DNA of 64,000 nucleotides, taken from assembly GCF_049537125.1 (NCBI RefSeq), contig NZ_JBMVQY010000006.1, positions 39,951 to 103,950 on the forward strand, written 5' to 3'. The notes beneath the pieces are model-generated. The model was given only the letters and a program-made list of their open reading frames with translations, was not told where the DNA came from and did no database searches. This stretch comes from Limisphaera sp026417315. Lineage in GTDB: Bacteria > Verrucomicrobiota > Verrucomicrobiia > Limisphaerales > Limisphaeraceae. The stretch's first letter is position 1. Each line of letters opens with the position of its first letter. Below are positions 17,264 through 27,600 of this stretch, piece by piece. Position numbers and translations under genes: made by a program.

Positions 17264-17851
17264 ATGGGCGTGCTCACGATTGCTCCAGAAGGCCCGGCCC
17301 TGCAGGAGGGGGAAACGCGGGCTCCGGAAGCCCTGCGAGCCTGGTTCTGCCTCCGTTCCCAGCCGAAACGAGAGCACCTGGCCGCGGGGCACCTGCGACA
17401 ACTGCCCGCGGTGGAAGTGTTCCTGCCGCGGATCCGGTTCCGCCGCGTGACGCGTCGTGGAGCCGTCTGGGTGACGGAGGCGCTGTTTCCCAACTACTTG
17501 TTTGCGTGTTTCGATTGGCAGTCGCAGCTTCGGGCCGTTCAGTACTGTCCGGGGGTCGCCGGTGTGGTTCATTTCGGCCGGCGCTGGCCCACGATTCCGG
17601 TGGCCGTGATCGAGGATCTGCGACAGCGTCTGGGGCCGGAGGAGCTGCGTGAGATTGAACAACCCCTGCTGCCCGGAGACGCTGCCCGCATCATGCGCGG
17701 GCCCTTGGAAGGTCTGGAGGGGGTGGTCACCCGGGTCTTGCCGGCTCGACAACGGGTGCGGGTGCTGCTGGAGTTTTTGGGCCGTCAGGTGAGCGTAGAG
17801 ATGGCCCTGGACCAGGTGGCGCCCTGCGTGGATCTGCGGCGTCGGTGGTAA
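17264..17851 (+). CDS. NusG/RfaH-like transcription elongation factor (UpxY-type)
   Basis: 195-residue NusG paralogue with an NGN domain (WFCLRSQPKREHLAA, VEVFLPRIRF, LFPNYLFACFDW) and a C-terminal KOW domain (PGDAARIMRGPLEGLEGVVTRVL). Specialised NusG proteins of the RfaH, UpxY and LoaP groups promote read-through of long polysaccharide operons. It starts 2 bases after the kinase stop. Such genes are usually first in the operon they control; here it is last, and the next gene is on the other strand. It may therefore act on a distant glycosyltransferase cluster. The housekeeping NusG is not expected to sit in such a context. Confidence 0.85.
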   Translation: MGVLTIAPEGPALQEGETRAPEALRAWFCLRSQPKREHLAAGHLRQLPAVEVFLPRIRFRRVTRRGAVWVTEALFPNYLFACFDWQSQLRAVQYCPGVAGVVHFGRRWPTIPVAVIEDLRQRLGPEELREIEQPLLPGDAARIMRGPLEGLEGVVTRVLPARQRVRVLLEFLGRQVSVEMALDQVAPCVDLRRRW

Positions 17852-17924
17852 ACACCGGGAGCGGGCGTGGTTTCCCGGCCCGCAATGCGGGGCTTGTATG
17901 CGGTGGCAATCACGCCGACGGCTC

Positions 17925-18830
17925 TCAGGGGGTCGGGCTTGTGCCTTGGAGGTCCGCTTCCAAGTTCCTCAAAAACTCTTCGACAGCAGCGGTGATGCGC
18001 TCGGTGTCGGTCAGAGATTCATTGTGATCCCCCCGCAGCTCCCGGAGCCACTTGCGACCGGGCGCGGCCGCGAAGTTGGCTTCCGCGTGATGATAGCGGA
18101 CCAGGGAATCCTCGCGGCTGTGAAGGATGAGGACGGGTACCTGGATTTGCCGGAGATGGGCCCGGGTGTCGTAGCGGGTGCGTGCCAACCACCGAACCGG
18201 GAGCCACGGATACAGCTCGCTGCCGATGTCCGGGATGCTGGTAAACGCCCCCAACAGAATCAGACCGCCCACGGGCACCTCGGTGGCCAGATGAGCGGCG
18301 ATGGCACCGCCCAGAGATTCGCCCACGGCCACGATGTGCCCGGGTGGATGACCCCGGCCGCGGAGCCACTCGTAAGCCGCGCGGGCGTCCCGGTAGGTAC
18401 CGGTTTCGCTTGGACGCCCCTCACTGCGTCCGTAACCGCGGTAGTCAAACAGGAGAACCGCCGCGCCCGTCTGGAGCAGTGCCCCGGCCAGGTCCAACCG
18501 GTGGCTGATGTTCCCGCCGTTGCCGTGACAGACCAGCATCGCCCAAGAGGCCCGCGGCGAGTGCGGATCCGCGGGGAAATACCAGCCGTGGAGGCGCAGT
18601 CCGTCCGGGGTGCGCAGCTCCAGTTCCTCCACCGGCCGCCCCAGTTCCCGTCCGCTGGCTTCCAGCGTGCGGGTGGGAAAGTAGATTTGCCGATGTTCGA
18701 ACCACCGGAGCATCCCCCAGAGCAAAACGAGAAGCAGAAGCCACCGCAACACGGTTTTCGCACGGCGGAGGGCAGGGGCCGGAGGCGGTTGCGGGGCTGC
18801 CTCTGGATGGCGGCCGGGGCGTGCGGACAT
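17925..18830 (-). CDS. Membrane-anchored alpha/beta hydrolase
   Basis: 301-residue hydrolase. After a proline-rich start, one membrane helix (about 28-44, VLRWLLLLVLLWGMLRW) anchors a fold with an oxyanion-region CHGNGGN (about 101-107). The nucleophile elbow VGESLGG gives Ser172, with Asp241 in HSREDSL and His269 in GDHNES, so the triad is complete. The set resembles the bem46/ABHD13 group of serine hydrolases whose substrates in bacteria are unknown. It lies downstream of the split carB on the same strand with 42 bases between, so may be co-transcribed; no functional link is obvious. Confidence 0.85.
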   Translation of the reverse strand: MSARPGRHPEAAPQPPPAPALRRAKTVLRWLLLLVLLWGMLRWFEHRQIYFPTRTLEASGRELGRPVEELELRTPDGLRLHGWYFPADPHSPRASWAMLVCHGNGGNISHRLDLAGALLQTGAAVLLFDYRGYGRSEGRPSETGTYRDARAAYEWLRGRGHPPGHIVAVGESLGGAIAAHLATEVPVGGLILLGAFTSIPDIGSELYPWLPVRWLARTRYDTRAHLRQIQVPVLILHSREDSLVRYHHAEANFAAAPGRKWLRELRGDHNESLTDTERITAAVEEFLRNLEADLQGTSPTP

Positions 18831-18872
18831 GGGAGCCGTGGGCGCGACGCCTGGATGGCTGCCCGGCGGGAC

Positions 18873-20438
<1,566 letters not shown>

Positions 20439-21140
20439 AGGCAGGCCGCAGTTAAGCCGAAACCGCTGCGTTTGTCAGGGCCAGAATCGCAATTCCGGCA
20501 AACCGGATCCGGGATTACAGGACTGAAAAGGCCGCCCCGCGGTTCTGTGGGCGCGGGGACCGGCAGGGCCGGAGCCAACAAGGCCTTTTCCTGCAGGCAT
20601 TTGCCGTAGTGCGCATGAGAAGCCCCTTTTCCGCAGAGAGCGTGGAAGGGGTGAATGGGCACGGACAACCGGGCGCATCCTGATCCTATCGGGAGGTTGT
20701 AGGCAGCAAGATGTGCCGGAGTCGGGAAAGATTCGAGGGGATCCCGTCCCCCGAGCTGTTGCCCGGGTTGAGTTCCGGCTTCGAAGGAGCAGCCGTGGAT
20801 TTTGCGGCCTTTTGGGGCGGTTGGGACGGTCGTGGTTCAAGAATCGCTGCGAAGGGGCAAGTTCGGCCGAGGCGTGGTCAGGGCTGGCGAAGCCTTCGCG
20901 GTCGGTGAACTCTTCGTGGACAGGGCGATGGAGGTACCGAAGCCGCTCTGCCGGGTGGGGTGTCCGGGCGGGAGGTGGCGGCGTTTGAGTCCGGGAACGC
21001 AGCCGGGGTCGGGGGCAGGCGCCGTGGGCGGGGCGGCTCTGGAGCTCGAGCACCGGGCGAGCCCGCTGCTGCCTGTGTTTGCAGTGGCGCTTGCAAATCG
21101 GCGTTGCGTTGCGACCGCGAGCCGCGGCAAGTTCTTGCGC
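20439..21140. other. Divergent intergenic region between carB half and leuD
   Basis: 702 bases with no recognisable gene. Holds the proposed carB promoter (20450-20478) and a hairpin at 20623-20651 (CCCCTT, TT bulge, CCGC, loop AGAGAGC, GTGG, AAGGGG). The hairpin has no T run on either strand, so it is more likely regulatory or structural than a terminator. Confidence 0.45.
20450..20478 (-). promoter_or_regulatory. Proposed promoter of the carB half gene
   Basis: On the minus strand CTGACA (20478-20473), 17 bases, TTAACT (20455-20450), then 11 bases to the ATG at 20438. Transcription would start only a few bases before the start codon; no Shine-Dalgarno is present. Confidence 0.4.
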
Positions 21141-21701
21141 ATGACGAGTGTAATCACAGGACCGGTGTATGTCGTGGGGGACAACATCGATACGGACCAG
21201 ATCATTCCGGCCCAGTATCTGAACCTGGTGCCCACGATCCCGGAAGAGTACGAGAAGCTTGGCAGTTACGCACTGAGCGGGTTGCCCGAGTCGCTGTATC
21301 CCGTGCGCTACGTGCGGCCGGGGGCCCTGGACAGCGAGTACCCCATTGTCGTGGCGGGCCGCAACTTCGGCTGCGGCAGTTCGCGGGAACACGCACCGAT
21401 TGCGTTGGGCTCGGCCGGATGCCGCGTGGTCCTGGCGGAAAGTTTTGCCCGGATTTTCTTTCGGAATTGCGTCGCCACGGGGGAGCTGTACCCGTGTGAA
21501 CTGGTGGAGCGGTTGTGCGACCGGCTCCGCACGGGAGATGTGGTGACCGTCAACCTGGACGAGCTCACGGTTACCGAGGTCGCCACGGGCCAGGTACACC
21601 GGATCAAGCCCCTTGGCGATGTCCGGCCGGTCATTGACGCAGGAGGGCTTTTCAACTACGCAAGGAAAACCGGCATGATCGCGAGCAATCCCGGGTGCTG
21701 A
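21141..21701 (+). CDS. leuD: 3-isopropylmalate dehydratase small subunit
   Basis: Swivel-domain subunit of the leucine-pathway aconitase family; pairs with LeuC to isomerise 2- to 3-isopropylmalate. 186 residues. Seen are the start VYVVGDNIDTDQIIPAQYL, the active-site loop GRNFGCGSSREHAP and FRNCVATGELYPCEL. The DTDQI motif is typical of LeuD-type subunits, including the archaeal-like group also used in homoaconitase. No leuC lies nearby. The ATG at 21141 begins exactly at the conserved N-terminus; upstream in-frame codons extend far but are not LeuD-like. thrS follows 75 bases downstream on the same strand. Confidence 0.92.
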   Translation: MTSVITGPVYVVGDNIDTDQIIPAQYLNLVPTIPEEYEKLGSYALSGLPESLYPVRYVRPGALDSEYPIVVAGRNFGCGSSREHAPIALGSAGCRVVLAESFARIFFRNCVATGELYPCELVERLCDRLRTGDVVTVNLDELTVTEVATGQVHRIKPLGDVRPVIDAGGLFNYARKTGMIASNPGC

Positions 21702-21776
21702 TTTGCGCCGCAGCGCATGTCACGGACATGCCGACCGGTCGGCCGCGACTCACCAAACTGGTCATTTCTGGAAGCC

Positions 21777-23663
21777 ATGTCGGAAGAACAAGCGATCGTT
21801 GCTCCCCAGGGCACGGAGCGCAAAACTCTGGATGAGCGGGCCCGAATGTCGGAGCTGGAACGGCTGCGTCATTCGTGCGCCCATGTCATGGCCACGGCGA
21901 TTCTTCGGCTTTGGCCGGACGCGCAATTCGCCTACGGACCGCCCGTCGAGAACGGTTTCTATTATGATTTGGAATGTTCCCATCGCATCACGCCCGAGGA
22001 CTTTCCGAGGATCGAGGCGGAGATGCGGAAAGAAATCGAGGCCAATCATCCCTTCGAGCGGATCGAGGTCACGCGGGAACAGGCCATTCGGGATGCGCAA
22101 AGCGGGCGGCTGGGGGCGTTGAGCGAGCGGCCCGGACAGCCCAGTCGGTACAAACTGGATCTGATCCAGCAGATTCCGGAGGGTGAGCCCATCACCTATT
22201 ATCGAAACGGCGATTTTGTGGACCTTTGTGCCGGGCCGCACGTGGCTTCCACGGGCCAGATCGGCGCCTTCAAACTCACCGGGGTGGCCAGTGCGTATTA
22301 CAAGGGGGATGCCCGCAATCCCCAGCTCCAGCGCATCTACGGCACGGCGTTTTTCACGCAGGAGGAACTGGAGCAGTACTTTGCCATGCTCGAGGAGGCC
22401 CGCAAGCGGGACCATCGCAAGCTCGGTCAGGAGCTTGGTTTGTTTGTATTGGACCCCGATTACGTGGGACCGGGTCTGCCGCTGTGGCTGCCCAAGGGGG
22501 CGGTGCTTTGCGAGGAACTGGAAAAGCTGGCCAAGGAAACCGAGTTCCGCGCCGGTTACGTGCGGGTGAAAACGCCGCATGTGGCCCGCGAAAAAATGTA
22601 CGTGACCTCCGGCCATTTGCCGTACTACGCAGACAGCATGTTCCCGCCGATGGAACTGGGGGACGAAGGCGAGCCGGGCGGCCAGGAGACCTCTCCGCGG
22701 GTGCGGTACTACCTCAAGGCGATGAATTGTCCGCACCATCATCGCATCTTCGCCGCCGAGCCCCGCAGCTACCGGGACCTGCCGTTGCGGTTGGCCGAAT
22801 ACGGCACCTGCTACCGCTACGAGCAGAGCGGGGAACTTTTCGGCCTGATGCGCGTCCGCTGCCTGAACATGAACGACGCGCACATCTACTGCACGCCGGA
22901 GCAGTTCGCCGAGGAGTTCAACGCGGTGAACCAGATGTACCTGGAGTACTTCAAGATTTTTGGCATTCAACGGTACGTGATGCGCTTCAGCACCCATGAC
23001 CCGGCCCGGCTGGGCGAGAAATACGTGAACGAGCCCGAACTGTGGCGTCAGACGGAGGACATGGTGCGTCAGGTGCTCAAGGATTCGGGCATTCCGTATG
23101 TCGAAGTGCCCAACGAGGCGGCGTTTTACGGTCCGAAAATCGATGTGCAGGTCTGGAGCGTGATCGGACGCGAATTCACTTTGGCCACCAACCAGGTGGA
23201 CTTTGCCGTGCCGAAGCGGTTCGGCCTGGTCTATCGGGACCGCGACAACACCGACAAGACACCGCTCTGCATTCATCGGGCGCCGTTGGGCACGCACGAG
23301 CGGTTCATCGGGTTTCTCATCGAGCATTATGCCGGCAACTTTCCGCTGTGGTTGTCGCCGGAGCAGGTCCGGGTGTTGACGGTGAACGACGACGCGGCCC
23401 TGCGGGAGTACGCCGAGTCCATTGTGCGCGAACTGCGCGACCATTTTGTACGGGTGAGCGCGGATTACGAGCCGGTGCCGATCCGGGCCAAGATTGCCGC
23501 GGCCGAGGCGGCGCACGTGCACACCATGCTGGTGGTGGGGCCGCGGGATCGGGCGGCGGGCCAGGTCAGCGTCCGAGTGCACGGTCGGGGAAACCTGGGC
23601 GCCCGACCGAAGGCGGAGGTGATCGCGGACATTCTGGCCGCGATCCGCGAGCGAAGGCCGTGA
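21777..23663 (+). CDS. thrS: Threonyl-tRNA synthetase lacking the TGS domain
   Basis: Charges tRNA-Thr. 628 residues. The editing domain starts almost at once: HSCAH gives the HxxxH pair (H32/H36), with C151 and H155 in DLCAGPHV, so hydrolysis of mischarged Ser-tRNA should be intact. The catalytic core shows MNCPHHHRIF with the zinc-ligand Cys, YRDLPLRLAEYG, RVRCLNMNDAHIYC and EAAFYGPKID; the anticodon-binding domain closes the protein. The usual ~60-residue N-terminal TGS domain is absent, because only about 30 residues precede the editing domain. ATG at 21777 is preceded by TGGAAG as a modest ribosome site. Confidence 0.95.
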   Translation: MSEEQAIVAPQGTERKTLDERARMSELERLRHSCAHVMATAILRLWPDAQFAYGPPVENGFYYDLECSHRITPEDFPRIEAEMRKEIEANHPFERIEVTREQAIRDAQSGRLGALSERPGQPSRYKLDLIQQIPEGEPITYYRNGDFVDLCAGPHVASTGQIGAFKLTGVASAYYKGDARNPQLQRIYGTAFFTQEELEQYFAMLEEARKRDHRKLGQELGLFVLDPDYVGPGLPLWLPKGAVLCEELEKLAKETEFRAGYVRVKTPHVAREKMYVTSGHLPYYADSMFPPMELGDEGEPGGQETSPRVRYYLKAMNCPHHHRIFAAEPRSYRDLPLRLAEYGTCYRYEQSGELFGLMRVRCLNMNDAHIYCTPEQFAEEFNAVNQMYLEYFKIFGIQRYVMRFSTHDPARLGEKYVNEPELWRQTEDMVRQVLKDSGIPYVEVPNEAAFYGPKIDVQVWSVIGREFTLATNQVDFAVPKRFGLVYRDRDNTDKTPLCIHRAPLGTHERFIGFLIEHYAGNFPLWLSPEQVRVLTVNDDAALREYAESIVRELRDHFVRVSADYEPVPIRAKIAAAEAAHVHTMLVVGPRDRAAGQVSVRVHGRGNLGARPKAEVIADILAAIRERRP

Positions 23664-23763
23664 GGGCTCGGCACCCCGTGAGGCCCGGGCCGTCTGCTTC
23701 CGGTTGGCTGGAGACCGCGGCGAGGGGGGGGAGCCCGTTGGTCGCTCCGATCCAGCGGGGTTC

Positions 23764-24600
23764 TCAGGGATCGATGATGGCCTCCTGGGCGGGGTTGACC
23801 ACCCAGTAGCCGATCTCCCAGTGGGGATCGTTGTCGTTGTTCCACCGGGCCCGCCACAGGCCGTTTCTGGGGTTGATCACATCGGCGCGTTTGGGGCTTT
23901 CTGCGTGGCCGTCGGCAAACAGGATGACCGTGCGCCGATTGTGGCGGTTGGAGGGCCACTCGAGCGGATTTTTCGGATCGATGTTGCCGTCGAAGCTCCC
24001 ATCCGGCTTGCTGTCGCCCAGCATGATCATCTCGGCGGGCTTGCGTACGGCACTCTCTTTGACTTCGCCCACCACGTTGATGTCGCCTCCCAAACCCAAC
24101 TGACGGCCGCCGACGCTGTCGCCGGGATCTCGGAGGCCCCAGTCGTTGTAGCCAAGGGAGAACCGGCTTCGGGAGCTGACACCCCACGGATCCCACCCCC
24201 CGGTGGGCATGGTGGCACCGAGGCTGTTGTTGGCGTTGGTGTCCCAGGCACTGTTGGGGTTGGCGGCCGGGCAGTAGAACACGGCGCGATTGGTGCCCAA
24301 TTGCGTGAACAGCCGCACGGGCCACACGTAATAAAACGTGGCGTTGAGCCAGAGGCAGCCCGGATACCGCTGGTAGTCCTGCAGGTACATCAAGGTGGCG
24401 ATGCCGACCTGGCGCATGTTGTTCAGGCAACCGGTCTGTTTGGCCCGGGCCTTGGCTTTGGCCAGGGCCGGCAACAACATGCCAGCCAGAATGGCGATGA
24501 TGGCGATGACCACCAGCAGTTCGATCAAGGTAAAACCGCGTCTGCCGGGGCAACGGGCGCGTGCTGTCTCCGTATTCGGTATTCTCATCGGGTTCAACAT
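23764..24600 (-). CDS. Prepilin-like protein with N-methylation domain and H-X9-DG tail
   Basis: 278-residue protein with the type IV prepilin leader RRGFTLIELLVVIAII (Gly before Phe is the prepilin peptidase site) and the helix continuing IAILAGMLLPALAKAKA. The body has WDPWGV and DINVVGEVKES, then the H-X9-DG signature (HNRRTVILFADG). This is the large, lineage-expanded family of pseudopilin-like proteins of Planctomycetes and Verrucomicrobia, whose functions are mostly unknown. ATG at 24600 is chosen; another at 24588 is equally possible. It lies 91 bases downstream of the LamG gene in the same direction. Prepilin machinery at 1-6.4 kb is a candidate for its assembly, which is inference. 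Confidence 0.83.
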   Translation of the reverse strand: MLNPMRIPNTETARARCPGRRGFTLIELLVVIAIIAILAGMLLPALAKAKARAKQTGCLNNMRQVGIATLMYLQDYQRYPGCLWLNATFYYVWPVRLFTQLGTNRAVFYCPAANPNSAWDTNANNSLGATMPTGGWDPWGVSSRSRFSLGYNDWGLRDPGDSVGGRQLGLGGDINVVGEVKESAVRKPAEMIMLGDSKPDGSFDGNIDPKNPLEWPSNRHNRRTVILFADGHAESPKRADVINPRNGLWRARWNNDNDPHWEIGYWVVNPAQEAIIDP

Positions 24601-24691
24601 CGTCCGGGGCGGGTGGACTTGCAACCGGCGGGGCGGCAAGAGGCCGGCTGACCGGTTCAGGTCCCGGCCAGCCGGCCCCATCAACCCCGAC

Positions 24692-27600
24692 TTACGGTAG
24701 GACCAGCCGGAAGAATTTGCGCGGATTGGCCGTGAGCGACACTTCGTAGGGCGAGGTCGCACCCGGCACATCGCTCCACGGTCCTGTCACTTCGTCCGCC
24801 GATTGCAGACGGCCCTGGGTCCAGACCAGGGTCAACGTCTGGCCTTCCCATCGGAAGCCCAGTCGGGCGGGCTCGGGCGCGCCGCGCGCGGCCAGGTAAT
24901 GGAGTCGTGCCTGGGCCTCGACGAAGGCGTTGGTGTACACCACGAATTCGTCCAGGAAACCGATGTACTGGACGTTGCCGAGTTCGCCGGCCTGGGTCAG
25001 ACCGAGGTAGCGCAACCCGGCATCCAGGTCCTGTCCACTGGCGGCGCCAGCCGGCGTGGTGGCGTAGATGGTGATGCCGCCCGCCTCGGCCCCGCCGTCC
25101 ATGAACAGGCGACTTTCGCACGGCCGGTCGTTATACCAGATCTTGGTCATGACCACGTGATGCCAACGACCGTCCGTGGCGTAGTTGTTGGTCACGTGGA
25201 TGTCGTGCAGATCGGAGGTGCTGAAGACGAAGTCGCCGGCCGCGTTGAAGTTGCCCCAGTAGATGTCTCCATCGAAGGGGCTTTCATGGGCAAGGATGGA
25301 TGGATTCTGCCACGTGTTGTTGCCCTGGCTGCCGACGTGCGTGGTGCGGAACCAGTATTCGACCGTGGCCGCCTTGCCCTGTTCCAGCTCCTTCGGTTGC
25401 CCGAGCTCATCCACGCGCAGGTTGATCAGCTCGGGGATTTCAGCGCCGAAGTCGATGTATTTGAGCGTGGAGGCGGGGGCGGGAGGACCGGTGAATTCGA
25501 TGGCCCGACCCAGCCCGGGGAAGGCACTGGGCTTGCCCAGGTCCGTGGGCGCGATGCCGGGGCCAAACGTCACGGTGTACCGACTGGCATGCGAACCGAG
25601 GTTGGCCAGTGGCTGCGCGGTGGTGGTTTCCTCGAATCGCAGCCAGTGGATGGGCCGGTCCGCCGCCACCGCCTCCGCCCAGGAAGCGGGCTGAGCCGGT
25701 TTGGAGGCAGCATCGTTGGGATTGAAGCCCATGGCGATCTCGTCCGCGTCGCTGAAGGTGTCGCCATCGGTATCCCGCCGATGGGGATGCGTGCCCGTGT
25801 TGGACGGGCTCACATATACACCGGTGTTGGTTTCCACGCCGTCGAGCAGTCGGTCGCCGTCGGTGTCGGGATTGAGCGGGTTGGTGCCGGTATCCGTGGC
25901 GCTGGTCCAGACGCCGGTACCGGTCTCGACGGCATCGAGGAGGCCGTCACCGTCGGTGTCCGCATTGCGCGGATCGGTCTTCCGGAAGTACTCGCCCCGG
26001 TTGTTCAGACCGTCGTTGTCGGGATCCTCGGCGGCGTCGTTGCGGAACGGGTCGAGACCGTAGCTGACCTCCCACAAGTCGGGCATGCCGTCGCCATCGG
26101 TGTCGCCCAGATAGACCGACCGGTAATGCAATCGGACCTCCGTGGCGGTGAGTTCCCGATCGTAAATGGCCACTTCGTCCAGCGTGCCGATGAACTGGAC
26201 GTTTTCCAGTTCGCCGTTGTCCGTCAGGCCGATCCGACGGATCCCGGCGTCCAGGTCCTGATAACTCGGGTTGCCGGCCGGCGTGGTGGCGGTGATGGTG
26301 ATGCCGCCCTCCTCCGCGCCACCGTCCACGTAGAGAATCGAGACGCACGGTTGGTTCACGTACCACTTCTTGACCATCACGACATGGTGCCAGGCACCGT
26401 CGGTGACGGCGTAATTGCGGTCGCGGACCGTGCGGATTTCGTGCAGGTCGGAGGTGCTGAACACGAAATCTCCGGTTGCGGTAATGTTGCCCCAGTACAT
26501 GTCTCCGTCGCCGGGGCTCTCCCGGGCCAGGATGGACGGACTCTGCCAGGCATTGTTGCCGTGCGTGCCGCGCTGAGTGGTCCTGACCCAATATTCAACC
26601 GTGGTGACCTTTTCGGTTGCGGGCGGCCGATAGTTCACCAGCTCCGGGATTTCCTGCAGGATCTCCACATACTTGGTGGTGGAGTTGGGCGCGGCCGGAC
26701 CGGTGAATTCCAGGGCCTTGCCGGCCGGCGAAATGATCACCGAGGAGACGAAATTCTCCGCCGTGATGCCGGGGCCGTAGAAACCGTTGAAGGCCGTGCC
26801 GGCAGAGCCGGAGTTGAGGGCGGGCTGGGTGGGGTCGCCTTCCTCGAACCGATACCAATACTTGGGATTGGACCGGGTGACTTCCTGGACCCAGTTGCCC
26901 GGAAGCGGCTGGCTCTGAGCCGAGGTGGGGTCGGATCCGGATCGGATTTCACCACCGTCGTCCCAGCCGTCCCCGTCCGTGTCTCGTCTCAACGGGCTGG
27001 TGCCGGTATTGGTCGGGCTGACATAGACGCCGGTGTTGGTTTCGACGCCGTCCAAGAGGGTGTCGCCGTCCGTGTCCGAGTTGAGGGGATTGGTTCCGGT
27101 GTTCTGGTTGCTGACCCAGACACCGGTATTGGTCTCGACACCGTCGCGAAGGCCATCGCTGTCGGTGTCGGGGTTGCGCGGATGGGTCCCGGCCTGATAT
27201 TCGGCCAAGCTGTTCAGACCGTCGCTGTCCGGATCGGCCGCGGCATCGTTGGCGCCGACGTTGAGGCCGTAACGGCGTTCCCACCAGTCGGGCAGGCCGT
27301 CTTCATCGACATCGGAGAGACCGAACTTGGCCCGCTCGGCCTCGAAGTGGGCCTGGATTTGGGCCGCAGGGAGGGCCACGTCATAGACCCGAATGACGGC
27401 GATCACATTGGTCCCGATGCCGGAATTGCTCGGGTTTCCGTTGTCGTCGGTTTGCCGGGCCACACGGAACGGGATCGGGAACCCGCTGGTATCGACGGCC
27501 CAGGTATTGAGCGGGCTCGTGTAAGTTTCGGTGCTGCTGAGCTGGCCGTTGTAGTAGGCACGGGCCGTTCGGGTGCCGCCGTCGTAGGTGTACACGATGT

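Noticed and set aside
18831..18872. Possible frameshift joining the carB half to its second half
   Set aside because: The bases after the stop were read in all three frames and show no CarB-like residues; the hydrolase gene begins 42 bases on.
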